Origin: Coffea arabica
Taxonomy: Eukaryota > Streptophyta > Magnoliopsida > Gentianales > Rubiaceae
DNA: 64,000 nucleotides
Assembly (NCBI RefSeq): GCF_036785885.1
Contig: NC_092316.1
Location: forward strand, 51,655,001 to 51,719,000
Direction: 5' to 3'
Shown: piece by piece, positions 62,424-64,000 of the stretch
Layout: every line of letters starts with the position of its first letter
Numbering within the stretch: the stretch's first letter is position 1
Translations under genes and position numbers: made by a program
Notes under the pieces: model-generated
The model's database searches: none
What the model was told of the DNA's origin: nothing
Seen by the model: only the letters and a program-made list of their open reading frames with translations

Positions 62424-62942
62424 TAGAGGTGTCAAAATGAGTTATTTGGGCGGGTTTGAGTTGTGTAAAATGGGTAATGGGTATAAGTGAATCAATCCAT
62501 TTATACCCATTTAATTAGATGGGTATAAATGGATAAATCAAAAAATGAATTGGATAACCCAATTACCCATTTATTTTAACTTTTTATAAACTCATTGAAA
62601 TTCATTTGTGCAAACTAAGTTATCAATTTATACCGCTCTTTGTACCCATCATTAATTTTAAATATTTACTTATAATACTCAATAAGCCTAATTACCAATT
62701 TTTTTTTTCATTTATACTCTATGTCACAAAATTACATATTATTTAATAATTGAATAATAAGAATATAAAAATTTGAACTAAGTACTATAATTTAAAATTG
62801 CATTTTAGAAGGATAAGAAAAGAGGCTAAAACTTATCATAAATTGGTAATGCTGAAAAATGAGCAAGCTAACAAACTAAGAGAAAATAAAATTAAAAAAT
62901 AAAATCAATAAATAATAATAATAATGAAACAAAAGTAGTTAA
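62424..62942. other. AT-rich stretch starting with a hAT-like terminus
   Basis: Begins tagaggtgtcaaaatgagtt exactly where the duplication ends and has internal inverted 'tgggtataa / ttatacccat' blocks, but no matching right end was found. No gene. Confidence 0.45.
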
Positions 62943-63350
62943 TGTAAGGCCCGAAAACAACCAATGAGACAAACATAAACAATGGAAAGATCACAAATGT
63001 AACAGTAAGTAAATAAAAGGAAAGGATTGCAAACCAATTAACTACCCAACTCCTCTTGAGCTTGTAGATTAATTGAAACAAGCTACTTCAAGTTGATGAA
63101 TTACAATCACTCTTGTGTACAAAAGAAGGTTCACCTCCTCCTTGCCCCAAGCCAGGACGCTTTACTATCCCTCAGGACAACCCTCACAGAACTACACTCA
63201 TGAAAGATTCACTCACAAATGAAAAACTTACAATGAACCTCACACCACTAAGACTACAAATATTCTTTTTGAAGTATTTTCTCACTAAAATCTCTCTAGA
63301 TCTTTTGTATCTTCAGTGTGCCAAAATAGTTTGAAGTATCTGACCAACCA

Positions 63351-63363
63351 CTATTTATATAGG
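63351..63363 (-). promoter_or_regulatory. TATA box of the copia LTR
   Basis: cctatataaatag on the minus strand, downstream (in element orientation) of the cggacgtccg repeat cluster. Confidence 0.6.
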
Positions 63364-63429
63364 ACCAAAAAAGAGTCTCATTAAAGCTTCCAATGGATAG
63401 AAAGTAGCTGAAGAGTCAACTAGCCGTTG

Positions 63430-63720
63430 GAGTGTCGGACGTCCGGTAGCCCTGTTTTGTGCGTCCGACAGCAGGCAGAGAGTTTAAGAGATTTTCTTTA
63501 ATTCCTTCGGACGTCCAGTGCAAGCTCTTTATGCGTCCGACAGCAAACAAACCGATTTGAGAAATTATCTTGTTTCAATCGGACGTCCGGTAGAGACATA
63601 TTCAGCGTCCGATAGTTTCGTCGACTTCGAAGGATCCTATCGGACGTCCGAAGTATGCGTCCGAAGTTGTGTAATGATTATCGGACGTCCGATCCTGACA
63701 TCTTGAGCGTCCGACAGTTT
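63430..63720. repeat. Five-module cggacgtccg / gcgtccgac repeat in the LTR
   Basis: Palindromes cggacgtccg (one cggacgtcca) near 63437, 63509, 63581, 63641 and 63682, each followed by a half-motif gcgtccga near 63461, 63532, 63604, 63657 and 63706. Spacing falls from about 72 to about 41 bases. Confidence 0.9.
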
Positions 63721-63855
63721 CAGCATATTTTGTCATCTTTCAATTGTACTTGATCTTTAGAACTAATTTGTTTCATAACTGAATAGATCTTTGAAGAGAC
63801 ATTAGTAACATCCATTTGTTTTGTAAACATCAAAAGATAGGGACCAAGGCCAACA

Positions 63856-64000
63856 ATCTCCCCCTTTTTGATGATGACAAAACAATGGATGGAAGAAATG
63901 AAAAAGATTAAGCAAATGAGCACAAACTCCCCCTCACTCATTGCAACCAAACTTATAATTTCAGAATAACCCCCCCTTACATATAGCATCCATCTCTCCC
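63856..64000 (-). mobile_element. Internal 3' end of the copia-type element
   Basis: The polypurine tract and adjacent non-coding DNA of the element whose 3' LTR is at 62943-63855. The coding part lies beyond the window. Confidence 0.55.

Larger units (their letters stand above)
62943..63855 (-). mobile_element. 3' LTR of a copia-type element running off the window
   Basis: In minus orientation it starts TGTTGGCCTTGG (plus-strand end at 63855) and probably ends GGGCCTTACA (62943). Immediately upstream in element orientation lies the polypurine tract caaaaagggggagat (RC of 63856-63870), the junction typical of SIRE/Maximus-type Ty1/copia elements. A TATA box (cctatataaatag, RC of 63351-63363) marks the promoter. 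The left LTR boundary is less certain as the partner LTR is outside. Confidence 0.72.

Overview
This is nuclear DNA from a flowering plant: AT-rich, intron-containing genes and dense layers of plant transposable elements. The gene families and a non-autonomous gag-carrying retroelement fit an asterid eudicot, perhaps Gentianales/Rubiaceae, but the species cannot be proven from sequence alone. I see no rRNA, tRNA, CRISPR or bacterial features.

The only intact protein-coding genes are three NRT1/PTR-family (NPF) membrane transporters. Two are convergent neighbours (20600-23117, + ; 23566-25758, -) and the third lies 16 kb away (41710-43854, +). The second and third share three introns and identical lengths for exons 2-4 (218, 557, 907 nt), so they are close paralogues. 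The first lacks the last intron and is more divergent. All look like proton-coupled nitrate or specialised-metabolite transporters of about 590-600 residues, probably NPF2-like.

Left part (1-20 kb): a 4.03-kb unit is tandemly repeated (two units plus a 1.44-kb third copy). It carries the 3' exons of an unrecognised minus-strand gene, whose probable upstream exons lie at 9.6-11.2 kb, plus a relic of cytochrome P450 exon 2. A separate multi-exon P450 pseudogene lies at 16.15-19.11 kb with two hAT-type MITEs in its introns. Between them are a probable copia solo LTR and undelimited retroelement-like DNA.

Middle part (26-41 kb): almost purely mobile DNA. It holds three Mutator-like non-autonomous elements with 9-bp target duplications (one a nearly complete foldback, one with a GC-richer interior), two miniature LTR retrotransposons (TRIMs) with PBS, PPT and TSD, a short SINE and small tandem duplications.

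Right part (45-64 kb): a 6.28-kb non-autonomous LTR element with a decayed gag and no pol, carrying a hAT MITE in its 3' LTR; a 5'-truncated LINE; a 4.29-kb solo LTR nested in a SINE; and a copia-type 3' LTR (minus strand) running off the window. A 2.7-kb segment (26.70-29.42 kb) is duplicated at 55.68-62.42 kb. Each copy acts as the empty-site control for insertions in the other, giving a relative insertion history.
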